Positions 9,799 through 18,366 of a stretch of DNA of 64,000 bases are shown one piece after another. This DNA is from Virgibacillus doumboii (GTDB lineage: Bacteria > Bacillota > Bacilli > Bacillales > Amphibacillaceae), in assembly GCF_902806455.1 (NCBI RefSeq), contig NZ_CADCWQ010000001.1, positions 62,001 to 126,000 of the forward strand. Direction: 5' to 3'. Made by a program: the position numbers and the translations under genes. The notes beneath the pieces were generated by a model that ran no database searches, was not told where the DNA came from, and saw only the letters and a program-made list of their open reading frames with translations. Positions within the stretch are counted from its first letter, which is position 1; the number at the start of each line of letters is the position of its first letter.

Positions 9799-9827
9799 AT
9801 TATAGGTTTACCAATCAATCGAAACAA
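9799..9827 (-). promoter_or_regulatory. Candidate gltA promoter
   Basis: On the minus strand, TTGTTT and a perfect TATAAT are 17 bases apart, about 55 bases before the gltA start codon. The weak -35 fits a promoter that needs an activator, as known for GltC-controlled gltAB in Bacillus subtilis. Confidence 0.65.
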
Positions 9828-9838
9828 TATATAATTTA

Positions 9839-9851
9839 GATTAAATTAATC
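9839..9851. promoter_or_regulatory. Candidate GltC-binding dyad
   Basis: The 13-bp dyad GATTAAATTAATC lies between the divergent gltA and gltC genes. Its centre is about 53 bases upstream of the predicted gltA transcription start and close to the gltC start codon. This is where a LysR regulator that activates gltA and represses itself would bind. The assignment rests on position and symmetry only. Confidence 0.4.
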
Positions 9852-9879
9852 GATTTTTGATATAGATAGGATGATGGGG

Positions 9880-10782
9880 ATGGAACTGCGCCAATTACGT
9901 TATTTTATGGAAGTGGCAGAACGGGAACATGTATCAGATGCCGCTGTTCATTTGCATGTTGCCCAGTCAGCGGTAAGCAGGCAAATTGCCAACCTGGAAG
10001 GTGAACTGGGCGTCGATTTGTTTAAACGGGAAGGCAGAAATATTAAATTAACCCAAATCGGGAAAACCTTTTATACCCATGTTAAGATTGCCATGCAGGC
10101 GATGGATAATGCCAAAAAGCAGATTGAAGAATATCTGGACCCTGAGCGCGGAACGATTAAAATCGGCTTCCCGACCAGTTTATCCAGTCACCTCATGCCA
10201 AACGTCATTTCTGCATTTAAGGGTGAGTATCCGAATGTCCGCTTCCATCTGCGGCAAGGTTCCTATCATTTTTTAATCGATTCCGTAAAACGGGGCGATA
10301 TGGATGTAGCATTTCTTGGACCGGTCCCAAGGGATGAACCGGAAATTGAATCCCACATACTATTTTCGGAACACATTCTGGCGCTGCTTCCGATAAATCA
10401 TCACCTGGCCGATCGAACAAGTCTGTACCTCAGCGATTTAAAGCATGATGAATTTATCAGTTTTCCAGAAGGTTATGTACTGAAAAAAATGATTATGGAC
10501 ACATGCAAGCAGGCAGGATTCGCCCCAAATATCTCGGCAGAAGGGGAAGACCTTGATGCGATCAAAGGGCTTGTCTCCGCGGGAGTCGGTGTTACCCTGC
10601 TGCCGGAAAGCTCATTTCATGAATCAACCCCGAAGATGACAGTAAAAATCCCGCTGGAAATCCCGGAAGTCACACGAACCGTGGGAATCATCAAACCAAA
10701 GGAAACAACTCTGGCACCATCAGAAAGAGTATTTTACGAATTCGTCAAACAATTTTTCTCACGATTACAGCAATTTCAATAG
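9880..10782 (+). CDS. gltC: LysR-family transcriptional activator of glutamate synthase
   Basis: About 300 residues, close over the whole length to Bacillus subtilis GltC as I remember it. The N-terminal winged helix starts MELRQLRYFMEVAE and includes HVAQSAVSRQIANLEGELGVDLF. The effector domain carries IGFPTSLSSHLMPNVISAF and EGEDLDAIKGLVSAGVGVTLLPES. GltC activates gltAB when 2-oxoglutarate is high and is inhibited by glutamate through its contact with glutamate dehydrogenase; that is family knowledge. Two further ATG codons lie just upstream, but the third gives the family N-terminus. It is divergent from gltA with 135 bases between. Confidence 0.95.
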   Translation: MELRQLRYFMEVAEREHVSDAAVHLHVAQSAVSRQIANLEGELGVDLFKREGRNIKLTQIGKTFYTHVKIAMQAMDNAKKQIEEYLDPERGTIKIGFPTSLSSHLMPNVISAFKGEYPNVRFHLRQGSYHFLIDSVKRGDMDVAFLGPVPRDEPEIESHILFSEHILALLPINHHLADRTSLYLSDLKHDEFISFPEGYVLKKMIMDTCKQAGFAPNISAEGEDLDAIKGLVSAGVGVTLLPESSFHESTPKMTVKIPLEIPEVTRTVGIIKPKETTLAPSERVFYEFVKQFFSRLQQFQ

Positions 10783-10837
10783 AGGAGGAAGCGTGGGGAG
10801 GCAGGACCGCGGGGACAGGTTCCTTGGTTCACTTTAA
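10783..10837. repeat. REP-like GGGGACAGG sequence
   Basis: A GC-rich stretch, with CCGCGGGGACAGGTTCCTTGG, directly follows gltC and abuts the SpoIVA fragment. An inverted, similar copy (GGTTCCTGTCCCCACGGACC) lies at 11823-11842. Short palindromic units of this type are dispersed in many Bacillaceae genomes and resemble REP sequences mobilised by RAYT enzymes. No RAYT gene is in this window. Confidence 0.4.
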
Positions 10838-11008
10838 TCATCCATCTGGGAGTCTGACATCTTTGGCAGGTCCTTAAGTTCAATAGTCAGGGAAGGAATT
10901 CAAGCGAAAATATCACTGATGCCTGAAAATGCGAGATATAAATTAAAGGATACGCTTGAACGTATTATAAATGAAGGTTCGGGCGGATTAATAGCAATTA
11001 TTCTGTAG
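10838..11008 (+). pseudogene. C-terminal fragment of the spore coat ATPase SpoIVA
   Basis: The 56-codon open stretch reads SIWESDIFGRSLSSIV, then REGIQAKISLMPENARYKL, KDTLERIINEGS and GGLIAIIL before TAG. From memory this is almost identical to the last 55 residues of SpoIVA, the ATPase that polymerises on the forespore to anchor the coat. There is no start codon or ribosome site, and the remaining about 435 residues are absent. The fragment begins directly after a REP-like sequence and ends in its own terminator. It is a displaced 3' end, left by duplication or rearrangement; an intact copy should exist elsewhere if the organism sporulates. Confidence 0.8.
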
Positions 11009-11036
11009 CAACTAAAATTAGTTGCTATTTTTTTTC
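11006..11036 (+). terminator. Rho-independent terminator of the SpoIVA fragment
   Basis: The stem AGCAACTA / TAGTTGCT with a four-base loop is followed by nine T after one A. The stop codon overlaps the stem, so fragment and terminator were moved together. Confidence 0.85.
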
Positions 11037-11044
11037 ACATTAAT

Positions 11045-11460
11045 AATTCAACTTTCGCACCAATAGTATAGGCTCAAACAGTTAAATTTGTTAATCTCGA
11101 AACGTTTTTGAGTTGTTGCCTTGACAACCTCAGTAAACATAAAAGCCTTTTGTACACAAAAGATATAATCAGCTTAACAGTTTGAGTGAAAATATCCCCC
11201 CTGCGCTGTTATATATGCGAAGCTGGTGTAAAGGACAAAAGGAAGCGAAAACATTGATGAAAAGTGGTTCATCGGAGTTATGAAGGACAAAAGGAGATAA
11301 AAACATCAATGAAATGTCCTTCCTTAGGGATACAGGAAAAAACGGAAACCTCACTAAAATATTTTACCGTTAATGCAAAGTCAACCTTAGTAGTGTAACT
11401 TTGACCCCCCTAATTCCTTCAAGGCGTATGTGTTCATTTTTACGCTGCGAAAGTTGAGTT
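11045..11460. mobile_element. MITE-like non-autonomous element, copy A (416 bp)
   Basis: The ends are inverted repeats: AATTCAACTTTCGCA on the left and the complement of AACTCAACTTTCGCA on the right (14 of 15 match), with further symmetry into the flanking TTAATA/TATTAA. The interior is nearly identical to copy B at 32025-32599 but has only one 52-bp internal unit (11259-11310). It has no credible coding frame. The bounded ends, two near-identical copies in unrelated intergenic sites and lack of a transposase gene make a MITE the best reading. The matching full-length insertion sequence is not in the window. Confidence 0.8.
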
Positions 11461-11858
11461 ATTAAGAAACTGCAAAATCACTTGCTAATGTAATTTGAGA
11501 TACAAAAAAAGAGCAATTTCCTTATTGAAAAATGCTCATTGTTATTAAACTAACGCTCTAGTTAATGCAATAAGAAAGTAAATGCTATTGAGTGGTTTAT
11601 AAATAGAATAAAGCGCATTATTTAGGTTTATCAGCTCCAAATAAGAAAGATAAATTCCTCAAATTCCTTGTTGCGTGTATTAGCAAACCCTTTGCCTTCA
11701 TCTGTAATTACAAATCCATGAAAAAAGTAGTTCAATTAATGGTACAAATTACAATTTTGTACTTCTAAACTGAGCTACTTTGTTTTGTTACTGAGCAGCT
11801 TTTTATATGGTAAATGGTCCAGGGTTCCTGTCCCCACGGACCACTCCTCCGGGCCACT
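11461..11858. other. Relic-rich gap between MITE copy A and the lectin gene
   Basis: No intact gene. A hairpin GAGCA / TGCTC lies near 11510-11540. A short minus-strand frame (11631-11735) reads HGFVITDEGKGFANTRN, then KEFEEFIFLIWS and a stop, which looks like the tail of a lost protein of a family I cannot name. A REP-like GGTTCCTGTCCCCACGGACC lies at 11823-11842, next to the 3' end of the lectin gene and in inverted orientation to the copy at 10806-10826. Confidence 0.4.
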
Positions 11859-13052
11859 CTATTGCCCTTGCCACAAATGAATAAGATCCTGATTTTGCCC
11901 TCTGGCAAAGACGTCGGAACGGTTTGGCCCCCAGGAAACGGCAGCTGGTGCTGATGTCAGGTTGCCGTCGAGATTCCTCCATCCTGACCATTGTGAGCCA
12001 TTCCATTCTCTCAGATAAAGCTGATTGCCTGTGCCTCTGACAAATACTTCTAATCTATTTGGACGTCTGGAAGCGACAGCTGGAGCACTTGTTAATGTTC
12101 CGCCAAGGCTTTCCCAGTTACTCCAATTATTGCCATTCCACCATTTATGGTAAAGGGCATTGTCGGTTCCGCGTGCAAAGACATCGATCCGGTTTGGATT
12201 CCAGGAGACAGCTGCTGGTTCCGAGGTCAAGTTACCACCGAGATCTTCCCAGTCCTCCCAGCGTGATCCGTTCCATGTTTTTATATAAAGCCGATTACCG
12301 GTTCCTCGAACAAATACATCAAGCTGGTTTGATCTGCGGGAAGAAACAGCCGGGCCGCTTGTGAGCGTGCCGCCAAGGTTCTCCCAATCACTCCAACTGC
12401 TTCCATTCCACCATTTATGGTATAGAGCGTTATCTGTACCACGTGCGAATACATCAATTCGGTTTGGCCCCCAGGAAACGGCTGCAGGTGCTGACGTTAA
12501 GTTACCGCCAAGGTTTTGCCAGTTACTCCAATTGCTGCCGTTCCACCATTTATGGTAAAGCGCATTGTCCGTACCCCGTGCAAAGACATCGAGGCGGTTA
12601 TTTTGCCAGGAGGAAACAGCTGGTGCCGATGTTAAGGTGCCGCCCAGGCTTTCCCAGCCGGACCATCCCTCGCCAGGCTGATCCTGATCACCGTTAAGGA
12701 GGCCCAGTACAATTTCAATTACACGCGTCAACACGCGGTCCATGAGGTTTCCTGATATACCAAATTGAGAAAAGAAGATCGAAAACCATGGGACTTGACG
12801 TTTAAATTGCTGGTAAATTTGTGGAGCTGACTGGTTTGTATTTGCCTGATTAAGCGTGTAATTTACCACATAGTAAAAAACATACTCGGTAATTTGTCTG
12901 TTCATTCCTGCCTGTTCCAGCTGAGAATACAGGTTGCTATGCTGGGAGCGAAGCCGTTGCAAAACCTCCTGTGTACTTATTTGCTGGCGAACGTTCGGGT
13001 TTGAGTCGGGCATACTGGCTGGTGCCCAATAAAAAGTTGGTGTTTTATTCAT
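11859..13052 (-). CDS. PLL-like (DUF346) beta-propeller lectin with an unknown N-terminal domain
   Basis: 397 residues. Residues 1-125 form a helical domain of unknown role ([38 protein letters not shown]). A short linker leads to six tandem blades of about 45 residues, each with the pattern [32 protein letters not shown]. This is the fucose-binding PLL/DUF346 repeat, which folds as a propeller and binds sugars. No signal peptide is present, so export would need another route, for example through the spore or cell lysis. The start has GGAGGAGT before the ATG. Blades 2, 4 and 6 resemble each other, as do 3 and 5, so growth was by duplication of a two-blade unit. Confidence 0.8.
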   Translation of the reverse strand: MNKTPTFYWAPASMPDSNPNVRQQISTQEVLQRLRSQHSNLYSQLEQAGMNRQITEYVFYYVVNYTLNQANTNQSAPQIYQQFKRQVPWFSIFFSQFGISGNLMDRVLTRVIEIVLGLLNGDQDQPGEGWSGWESLGGTLTSAPAVSSWQNNRLDVFARGTDNALYHKWWNGSNWSNWQNLGGNLTSAPAAVSWGPNRIDVFARGTDNALYHKWWNGSSWSDWENLGGTLTSGPAVSSRRSNQLDVFVRGTGNRLYIKTWNGSRWEDWEDLGGNLTSEPAAVSWNPNRIDVFARGTDNALYHKWWNGNNWSNWESLGGTLTSAPAVASRRPNRLEVFVRGTGNQLYLREWNGSQWSGWRNLDGNLTSAPAAVSWGPNRSDVFARGQNQDLIHLWQGQ

Positions 13053-13357
13053 ATTGTATACTCCTCCGCTTTTTCATTAGCATATGTTCTAAAAAGATAA
13101 TTGGGAATGAATATAAAGAAAAGGAAGAAGATACATAATGACGTACCAGGCAACATGCTTTTAAAAATAAAGCACTGACGCACACCATCTTTTCAATAAT
13201 TGAAAACTATCGTATAATAGTAATGTATTTTAGTATGTAAAAAACTTTGATAAACTATAATTTAGGATAAAAATAATCCAGAAAAGATGTTCAAACAGAT
13301 AGCGCTCTGACAATGCTGGGGCGTCCGCATTCTTTCTGTAAATTTTAGGTGATAGGG
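13053..13357. other. Divergent intergenic region, lectin gene / mqo
   Basis: AT-rich, no gene seen. It must hold the promoters of the lectin gene and of mqo; ATAAACTATAATTTAGG around 13250 offers a TATAAT-type -10 toward mqo, but no clear -35 is paired with it. Confidence 0.3.
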
Positions 13358-14869
13358 ATGGAAAAAATGAATAACAGCAATACATCAACAGACGTTATTT
13401 TAATTGGTGCCGGAATTATGAGTGCAACATTGGCATCATTATTAAAAGAATTGGCACCGGATTGGGATATTACCATTTTTGAAAAGCTTGATCAGGCAGG
13501 ACAGGAGAGTTCCAACGTTTGGAATAATGCGGGGACAGGCCATTCTGCACTTTGTGAGCTTAACTACACACCTGAACAGCCGGACGGTTCCATTGATATC
13601 AGCAAGGCGCTGAATATTAATGAGAAGTTTCAGGTTTCCAAGCAGTTCTGGACCCATCTGGTAGACAGTGGGCTGATAAAAGATCCGAAAGATTTTATAA
13701 TGCCATTGCCCCATATGAGTTTGGTGCATGGGCAGGATAATGTTGATTTTTTGAAAAAGCGGTTTGACGCATTGACGGACAATCCGCTGTTCCAGGGGAT
13801 GGAATTTTCCGATGACCCGGAAAAATTAAAAGAATGGATTCCACTTATTATGGGAGACCGGACAATCGATCACCCGATGGCAGCAACAAAAATTGATGCT
13901 GGAACGGATGTCAACTTCGGGGCGCTGACACGTAAACTGTTAGGTCACTTAGAGGAAAAAAATGTCCATGTGAAATACAATCATACGGTGGATGACATCG
14001 AACGCAGGGAAGATGGCTCCTGGGAAGTGAAAGTGCGGAATTTTGAGGACAATACCCTTGAATACCACACGTCAGGTTTTGTCTTTATCGGCGCTGGCGG
14101 GGGAGCCCTGTCATTACTGCAAAAGACGGAGATTCCTGAAAGTAAACATGTCGGCGGATTCCCGGTAAGCGGTCAGTTCCTGGTGTGCAATAATCCGGAT
14201 GTTATCGAGAAGCATCACGCTAAAGTATATGGCAAAGCTGCAGTTGGTGCTCCGCCAATGTCTGTGCCGCATCTTGATACACGATTTATCGATGGCGAAC
14301 AATCTCTTCTATTTGGCCCGTTTGCAGGCTTTTCACCGAAATTCCTGAAAGCTGGTTCAAATATGGATTTATTAAATTCGGTAAGACCAGATAATGCGTT
14401 CACGATGCTGGGAGCAGGGGCAAAAAATGTTCCGTTAACAAAATATCTCGTTCAACAGCTCCTGCAAACGAAAGAACAACGAATCGAGCAGTTACGAGAG
14501 TTTGTTCCGGATGCTAAAAGTGAAGATTGGGATATCGTGGTTGCCGGCCAGCGTGTACAAGTGATTAAAGATACCGAAGAAGGCGGCAAAGGAACACTTC
14601 AATTTGGAACGGAAGTTGTTACTGGAGCCAATGGATCAATTGCTGCATTACTGGGCGCTTCTCCAGGTGCTTCGACTGCGGTTTCCATCATGCTTGAGAT
14701 AATGGAGAAATGTTTCCCGCAACAATTAGAAGAATGGGAACCAAAAATTAAAGAAATGATTCCATCTTACGGCAAGTCACTGAGAGACAATCCGGAGCTT
14801 GTCCATGAGATTCGTATGAATACTGCAAAGGCACTTGGCCTGGTGGAAAAAGAGGAAACGTTGGCATAA
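13358..14869 (+). CDS. mqo: Malate:quinone oxidoreductase
   Basis: A peripheral membrane flavoenzyme of 503 residues that oxidises malate to oxaloacetate and passes electrons to quinone, so it joins the citric acid cycle to the respiratory chain. It starts with the FAD-binding [20 protein letters not shown] (about residues 12-31), followed by the family signature [22 protein letters not shown]. Near the end come [17 protein letters not shown] and the typical IPSYGKSL. The length matches the family. AGGTGAT lies just upstream of the chosen ATG, and a GTG three codons earlier overlaps that ribosome site. It stands alone, ending in a terminator. Confidence 0.95.
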   Translation: MEKMNNSNTSTDVILIGAGIMSATLASLLKELAPDWDITIFEKLDQAGQESSNVWNNAGTGHSALCELNYTPEQPDGSIDISKALNINEKFQVSKQFWTHLVDSGLIKDPKDFIMPLPHMSLVHGQDNVDFLKKRFDALTDNPLFQGMEFSDDPEKLKEWIPLIMGDRTIDHPMAATKIDAGTDVNFGALTRKLLGHLEEKNVHVKYNHTVDDIERREDGSWEVKVRNFEDNTLEYHTSGFVFIGAGGGALSLLQKTEIPESKHVGGFPVSGQFLVCNNPDVIEKHHAKVYGKAAVGAPPMSVPHLDTRFIDGEQSLLFGPFAGFSPKFLKAGSNMDLLNSVRPDNAFTMLGAGAKNVPLTKYLVQQLLQTKEQRIEQLREFVPDAKSEDWDIVVAGQRVQVIKDTEEGGKGTLQFGTEVVTGANGSIAALLGASPGASTAVSIMLEIMEKCFPQQLEEWEPKIKEMIPSYGKSLRDNPELVHEIRMNTAKALGLVEKEETLA

Positions 14870-14874
14870 CTATA

Positions 14875-14921
14875 AAGGAAGCATATTTGTCGTTGAGGCG
14901 CCAATTTATGCTTCCTTTTTT
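14875..14921 (+). terminator. Terminator of mqo
   Basis: AAGGAAGCATA pairs with TATGCTTCCTT across a 21-base loop and is followed by a T-run. Confidence 0.75.
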
Positions 14922-15425
14922 AGTCCAGGAAATTATAAAATTTGTGAGCTGTGAATAACTTAATTTCCTTAAAAGGTCGCGTCCGGCTCCAGCGCTAAAG
15001 CTGTAGTAACTTTTTTCACCACCGTACGATCAGTCAGTTCTTGGACATGAGGACGGGAATCAGGCTATTGCTCTGACTGTAGATGACGAAGCGGACATAT
15101 TTTCCGTTAATCACCCCAAAGTCACTGTTTTAGCAGTATTCGCGGACATTTTTTCCGCTATTGACCAAAAATCGGCCTGATTTCATATGTTTTTTGCTGG
15201 ATAGCGGAAAATATGTCCAGTAACAGGCTGAAATTCGCTTAAATGTTAAATATAACGGAAAATATGTCCGCCTGATTATTACCGAATCGCGGATTGTATG
15301 CTGCGTCGGCCGGTTATCCCTCACAAGCACCTGACGACTGGGATCCACTAAGCGGGCAACTCCGGCACACCCGCAGGCGCGGGGGGCAATCAGTCGCTAG
15401 CCGGGCGCATAAGCCTTTGTTTCGT
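14922..15425. other. Gap between mqo and the next gene, holding repeat copy 1
   Basis: No gene is seen. It contains the palindromic CGGACAT element (15091-15273), annotated separately. The last 130 bases (about 15290-15425) are clearly more GC-rich than the surroundings (CCGGCACACCCGCAGGCGCG), so they may be of different origin. I recognise nothing in them. Confidence 0.4.
15091..15273. repeat. CGGACAT/ATGTCCG palindromic repeat, copy 1 (183 bp)
   Basis: Four related motifs in the order F-F-R-R: GCGGACATATTTTCCGTTA, CGCGGACATTTTTTCCGCTA, then the reverse-oriented TAGCGGAAAATATGTCC and TAACGGAAAATATGTCCGCC. The whole element can fold into a long two-stem hairpin. Related copies lie at 43081-43264 and 51897-52027, all intergenic. 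Confidence 0.8.
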
Positions 15426-15941
15426 TTAATCGAAGTAAACAATACCCGGATCGGCAGTATTTGCTTGTGTTGGAAAAAGTAGTCCTTCTGTATAAGGGGA
15501 GGGAACATTCTGCTTAAGATACATATATGCCGTTTGGGCAAGAAACATTTTTGCACGTTGGATGTCGCGTTGTCCATGTACGATATCATTCAGTACATTA
15601 ATCGATAAAAAGTTCATTGCTTCCTTATCGCACATTGCAGTTACTTCCCCTTTCGTTCTGTCAGGATAAGCACTTCCATCAAATACAGCAATCGCATCAT
15701 ACAAATGAACAGGTACATGATAATCAATGGTTTGTTCCAAAAAATCCGGATGTGGCGTTGGAAAATTATGTGGAATGGATTCACGATGGACGATGGTTCG
15801 TTTCCAGGGACCATTATTGTACCAAATTAACCTGCTGTTTGTTGCTTCCTGTGGATAGCCATACTTCTGTATTATTGTTTTCGCACCCTCTAAAGGTTTA
15901 CCTTCCCAGTTACTTAAAATCTGATTAACGTTGTTTTCCAT
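15426..15941 (-). CDS. Conserved hypothetical protein, 171 residues
   Basis: A soluble protein with a strong GGAGGT ribosome site before its ATG. I do not recognise a family. Visible traits are an N-terminal helix (VNQILSNWEGKPLEGAKTII), an aromatic, proline-rich middle (IWYNNGPWKRTIVHRES-IPHNFPTPHPDFLEQ) with several His that could bind a metal, and a helical C-terminus (GQRDIQRAKMFLAQTAYMYL). No signal peptide and no membrane segment. Normal codon use and a good start make it a real gene. It is upstream of a minus-strand partner only loosely (82 bases). Confidence 0.65.
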   Translation of the reverse strand: MENNVNQILSNWEGKPLEGAKTIIQKYGYPQEATNSRLIWYNNGPWKRTIVHRESIPHNFPTPHPDFLEQTIDYHVPVHLYDAIAVFDGSAYPDRTKGEVTAMCDKEAMNFLSINVLNDIVHGQRDIQRAKMFLAQTAYMYLKQNVPSPYTEGLLFPTQANTADPGIVYFD

Positions 15942-16022
15942 AGAATACCTCCATTATTAGCCTAAGGTATCCTATGCTATCGCCTGTTTTGCTGTTCAAA
16001 TTTGAATACTATCACACATCCA

Positions 16023-16310
16023 TCATCCTGATATCGTTATACTAACTTGTTGACTTAACTGTAAAACTATAATAAAAAGCACCACCACTTCGACGCTTAA
16101 AGAAGCTGCAAAAGTTTTAGATGAACGGGACCTGACTTGCAGGTAATATGCACTTAACCATATTAAAAGGATAATAATTGGAATAATGATACCTGTTGTT
16201 GTATCTATTATGGGAACTAGAGCTAACCCAAACCAAGCCATAAATAAACAAACTCCAATAACTAAAACTCCCAAGGAAATGTTAACAATGTGTATGGTTT
16301 TTTTATTCAT
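16023..16310 (-). CDS. Small three-helix membrane protein
   Basis: 95 residues with three predicted membrane helices (about 8-30, 37-58 and 70-90) and a short basic stretch (VRSRSSK) between the second and third, which suggests that loop faces the cytoplasm. AGGGAG precedes the ATG. No family is recognised. It is followed by the 171-residue gene on the same strand and could be cotranscribed with it. Confidence 0.6.
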   Translation of the reverse strand: MNKKTIHIVNISLGVLVIGVCLFMAWFGLALVPIIDTTTGIIIPIIILLIWLSAYYLQVRSRSSKTFAASLSVEVVVLFIIVLQLSQQVSITISG

Positions 16311-16560
16311 AGGACAACTCCCTATTCAAAAATAATTATCTTCACCATAATTACTATTTCGATTTCATGACAAAAATTCCTTCTGATTTTCAACAATCTG
16401 GTCTTAATATATGTAAATGGTGATTATCCTGGTTAGGAATACGCGTCTGAACCATTATGTTTAAATAAAGTTTAACAGTTCGATATTATTTATGTTAATA
16501 ATGTCGAGTATTTATAATGCTGCTTTGCTATTATGTAGACATGGAAGGAGGTGCGGCACA

Positions 16561-17424
16561 TTGCTAAAGGAATTTAACCTGGTGATTGACTATATTGAAG
16601 ATCGTTTAATGGATGACCTGTCTCTTGAAAAAATTTCTGAATATGCTGGGGTCTCCGACTACCACTTCAGAAAGATATTTTTTTATATTTCAGGGTTGAC
16701 GTTAAGTGAATATATAAAAAACAGAAGATTGTCGGAAGCAAATAAGGAATTATTGAATGGAGAAAAAGTAACGGATGTTGCTATTAAATATGGTTATCAG
16801 TCAATGGACGGCTTTACGAGAGCATTTAAAAAATGGAGTGGTTTTTTACCATCAGATGTAATAAAAAAAGGGATCAGCAAATCGTTCCCCAAACTTTCAT
16901 TTGTAATAACTGTTAAAGGAGGTAATTCAATGGAGTTTAGAATTGAGGAAAAACCAGCGTTTAATTTGGTCGGTGTAAGCAAACGTGTCCCCATGCAATT
17001 TGAAGGTGTTAATAACGAGATTGTAGAGCTTGCAGAAAGTATAACAGAAGAGCAAAAAGAAGAAATGCATTCGCTTCAAAATCTGGAGCCTTATCAAATT
17101 GTTAATGCATCTTATGACGCTGACGCTAATTTCTTGAAAGAAGAAGGAGATTTAACTCACTTGATTGGTGTTTTAACGACTGAAAATCAAGTAAGCGACC
17201 GATTAGATAAAGTGTCAGTCGAAGCCTATACCTGGGCGATATTTCCAAATGAGGGCCCATTTCCATCTGCGTTACAGGAAACAATGGCAAAAACATATTC
17301 AGAATGGCTTCCTTCTTCCGACTATGAAGTAATCAATGCTCCTTCCTTTTCTTTTACTAAAATGGATGAACAGAAAAAAGATTACGCTTATAGTGAAGTT
17401 TGGATTCCTGTCCGAAAGAAATAA
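16561..17424 (+). CDS. AraC-family regulator with GyrI-like effector domain
   Basis: 287 residues. The first 100 form two helix-turn-helix units of the AraC/XylS type (DDLSLEKISEYAGVSDYHFR and VTDVAIKYGYQSMDGFTRAF). After a linker, from about residue 125, comes a GyrI-like small-molecule binding domain (MEFRIEEKPAFNLVGVSKRV ... YAYSEVWIPV). This layout matches B. subtilis YdeE-type proteins and BmrR/Rob-like drug sensors; the ligand is unknown. I chose the TTG start because GGAAGGAGGTG lies 10 bases upstream, although the frame is open for 23 more codons. The gene is isolated and no target operon is evident. Confidence 0.85.
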   Translation: MLKEFNLVIDYIEDRLMDDLSLEKISEYAGVSDYHFRKIFFYISGLTLSEYIKNRRLSEANKELLNGEKVTDVAIKYGYQSMDGFTRAFKKWSGFLPSDVIKKGISKSFPKLSFVITVKGGNSMEFRIEEKPAFNLVGVSKRVPMQFEGVNNEIVELAESITEEQKEEMHSLQNLEPYQIVNASYDADANFLKEEGDLTHLIGVLTTENQVSDRLDKVSVEAYTWAIFPNEGPFPSALQETMAKTYSEWLPSSDYEVINAPSFSFTKMDEQKKDYAYSEVWIPVRKK

Positions 17425-17482
17425 AAAAAGAAATGCAGTGGAAAGCTTAAGTTACGAATTAAAAAGCGATGGTTTATAAAGG

Positions 17483-17523
17483 GGCTGGAAAAACAAGGCA
17501 TTCTTGCTTGTTTTTCCCAGCCT
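17483..17523 (+). terminator. Terminator after the AraC gene
   Basis: GGCTGGAAAAACAAG pairs with CTTGTTTTTCCCAGCC. It can serve both the AraC gene and the convergent kinase remnant. Confidence 0.7.
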
Positions 17524-17546
17524 CCATAAATGAATATCACGATGAG

Positions 17547-17938
17547 TCATTTGATAAGATCAAATTGAATTGACACGATGAGATTTTCACCTTTTTTCAC
17601 CGCTGTTATTTCCCCTTCCATCATGTCAACCAATCGTCTGGCGATCGACAGCCCCAATCCTGTTGACTTTCGATGACGGGGAGGGTCTGTTGTATAGAAT
17701 CTGTCAAACAGATATTGGATTTCCCGTTCCTGCAATCCGGGAGCATGGTTTTGCAAATGAATCACTGCTTAGCCATTCATATTTTCTATTTGCACCTTTA
17801 GGTCGCCTTCCCCGTGCGTTAAGGCGTTGCGGATCACATTTTCGAATACACGACGCAATATATCAGCATCACTATTGATGTAAAGCGGGACTGGTTTAAA
17901 AGCCAGACCGGATAATGAAATTGTATTATCGAACGGTT
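17547..17938 (-). pseudogene. Sensor histidine kinase, C-terminal ATPase fragment with an in-frame stop
   Basis: The minus strand encodes the end of a HATPase_c domain: an N-box (FENVIRNALTHGEG), an F-box-like LFDRFYTTD and the G2 motif STGLGLSIARRL. A TAA at 17769-17771 interrupts the same frame between NMNG and AVIHLQNHAPG. Everything before the ATPase domain (sensor, membrane segments, HAMP, phospho-acceptor His) is missing, and the upstream sequence is instead the 3' end of a dehydrogenase gene. It is dead. No response regulator remains next to it. Confidence 0.85.
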
Positions 17939-18366
17939 GCTTGTCCGCCATCAACAGGAAGTAGTTGTGCTGTGATAAATCGGGAGGCATCGCTTGCCAG
18001 GAAGGTCATAACCGGGCCAAGGTCTTCATCCGGGTCACCGTATTTGCCACCAAGTGGGATTTCTTTACGGTTTTCCGTTTCCATTGCTTCCAGCTGTTCT
18101 GGTGTTAACTGTGACCGCGCAGCCTCATACATTGGCGTATGAATTGCCGGAAGAACAGCATTTACACGGATGCCGTGCGGTCCCCATTCAGCTGCAACAC
18201 TGCGGGTCCACGACATAACTGCACCTTTTGACGCAGAATACAGTGTTGCTCCTGCTTCTTTACGCAAGCCTGAAATGGAGCCATAGTTTATAATGACACC
18301 TTTATCCTGATCACGCATTGCTTTGAATGCCTCCTGGTTAGTAATCATGGTATCGGATAGAATCAT
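17926..18366 (-). pseudogene. Short-chain dehydrogenase, N-terminally truncated
   Basis: The frame holds the C-terminal 140 residues of an SDR oxidoreductase: VIINYGSISGL, the catalytic YSASK, WGPHGIRVNAVLPA and the closing DASRFITAQLLPVDGGQ. The N-terminal Rossmann half with the TGxxxGxG cofactor site and NAG motif is absent, so it cannot bind NAD(P). Homology begins at about TMITNQEAF, a few codons inside the frame. The first ATG overlaps the stop of the upstream lipoprotein gene by four bases, which marks a recombination joint. Its 3' end overlaps the kinase fragment. Confidence 0.85.

Noticed and set aside
11169..11354. Minus-strand open frame inside MITE copy A (and the related frame in copy B at 32028-32270)
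   Set aside because: No ribosome site, the two copies differ in frame and length, and the translation is low-complexity; the element is better explained as non-coding.
15314..15589. Minus-strand frame overlapping the 171-residue gene
   Set aside because: It is a shadow of the real gene in another frame and enters the GC-rich gap only by chance.
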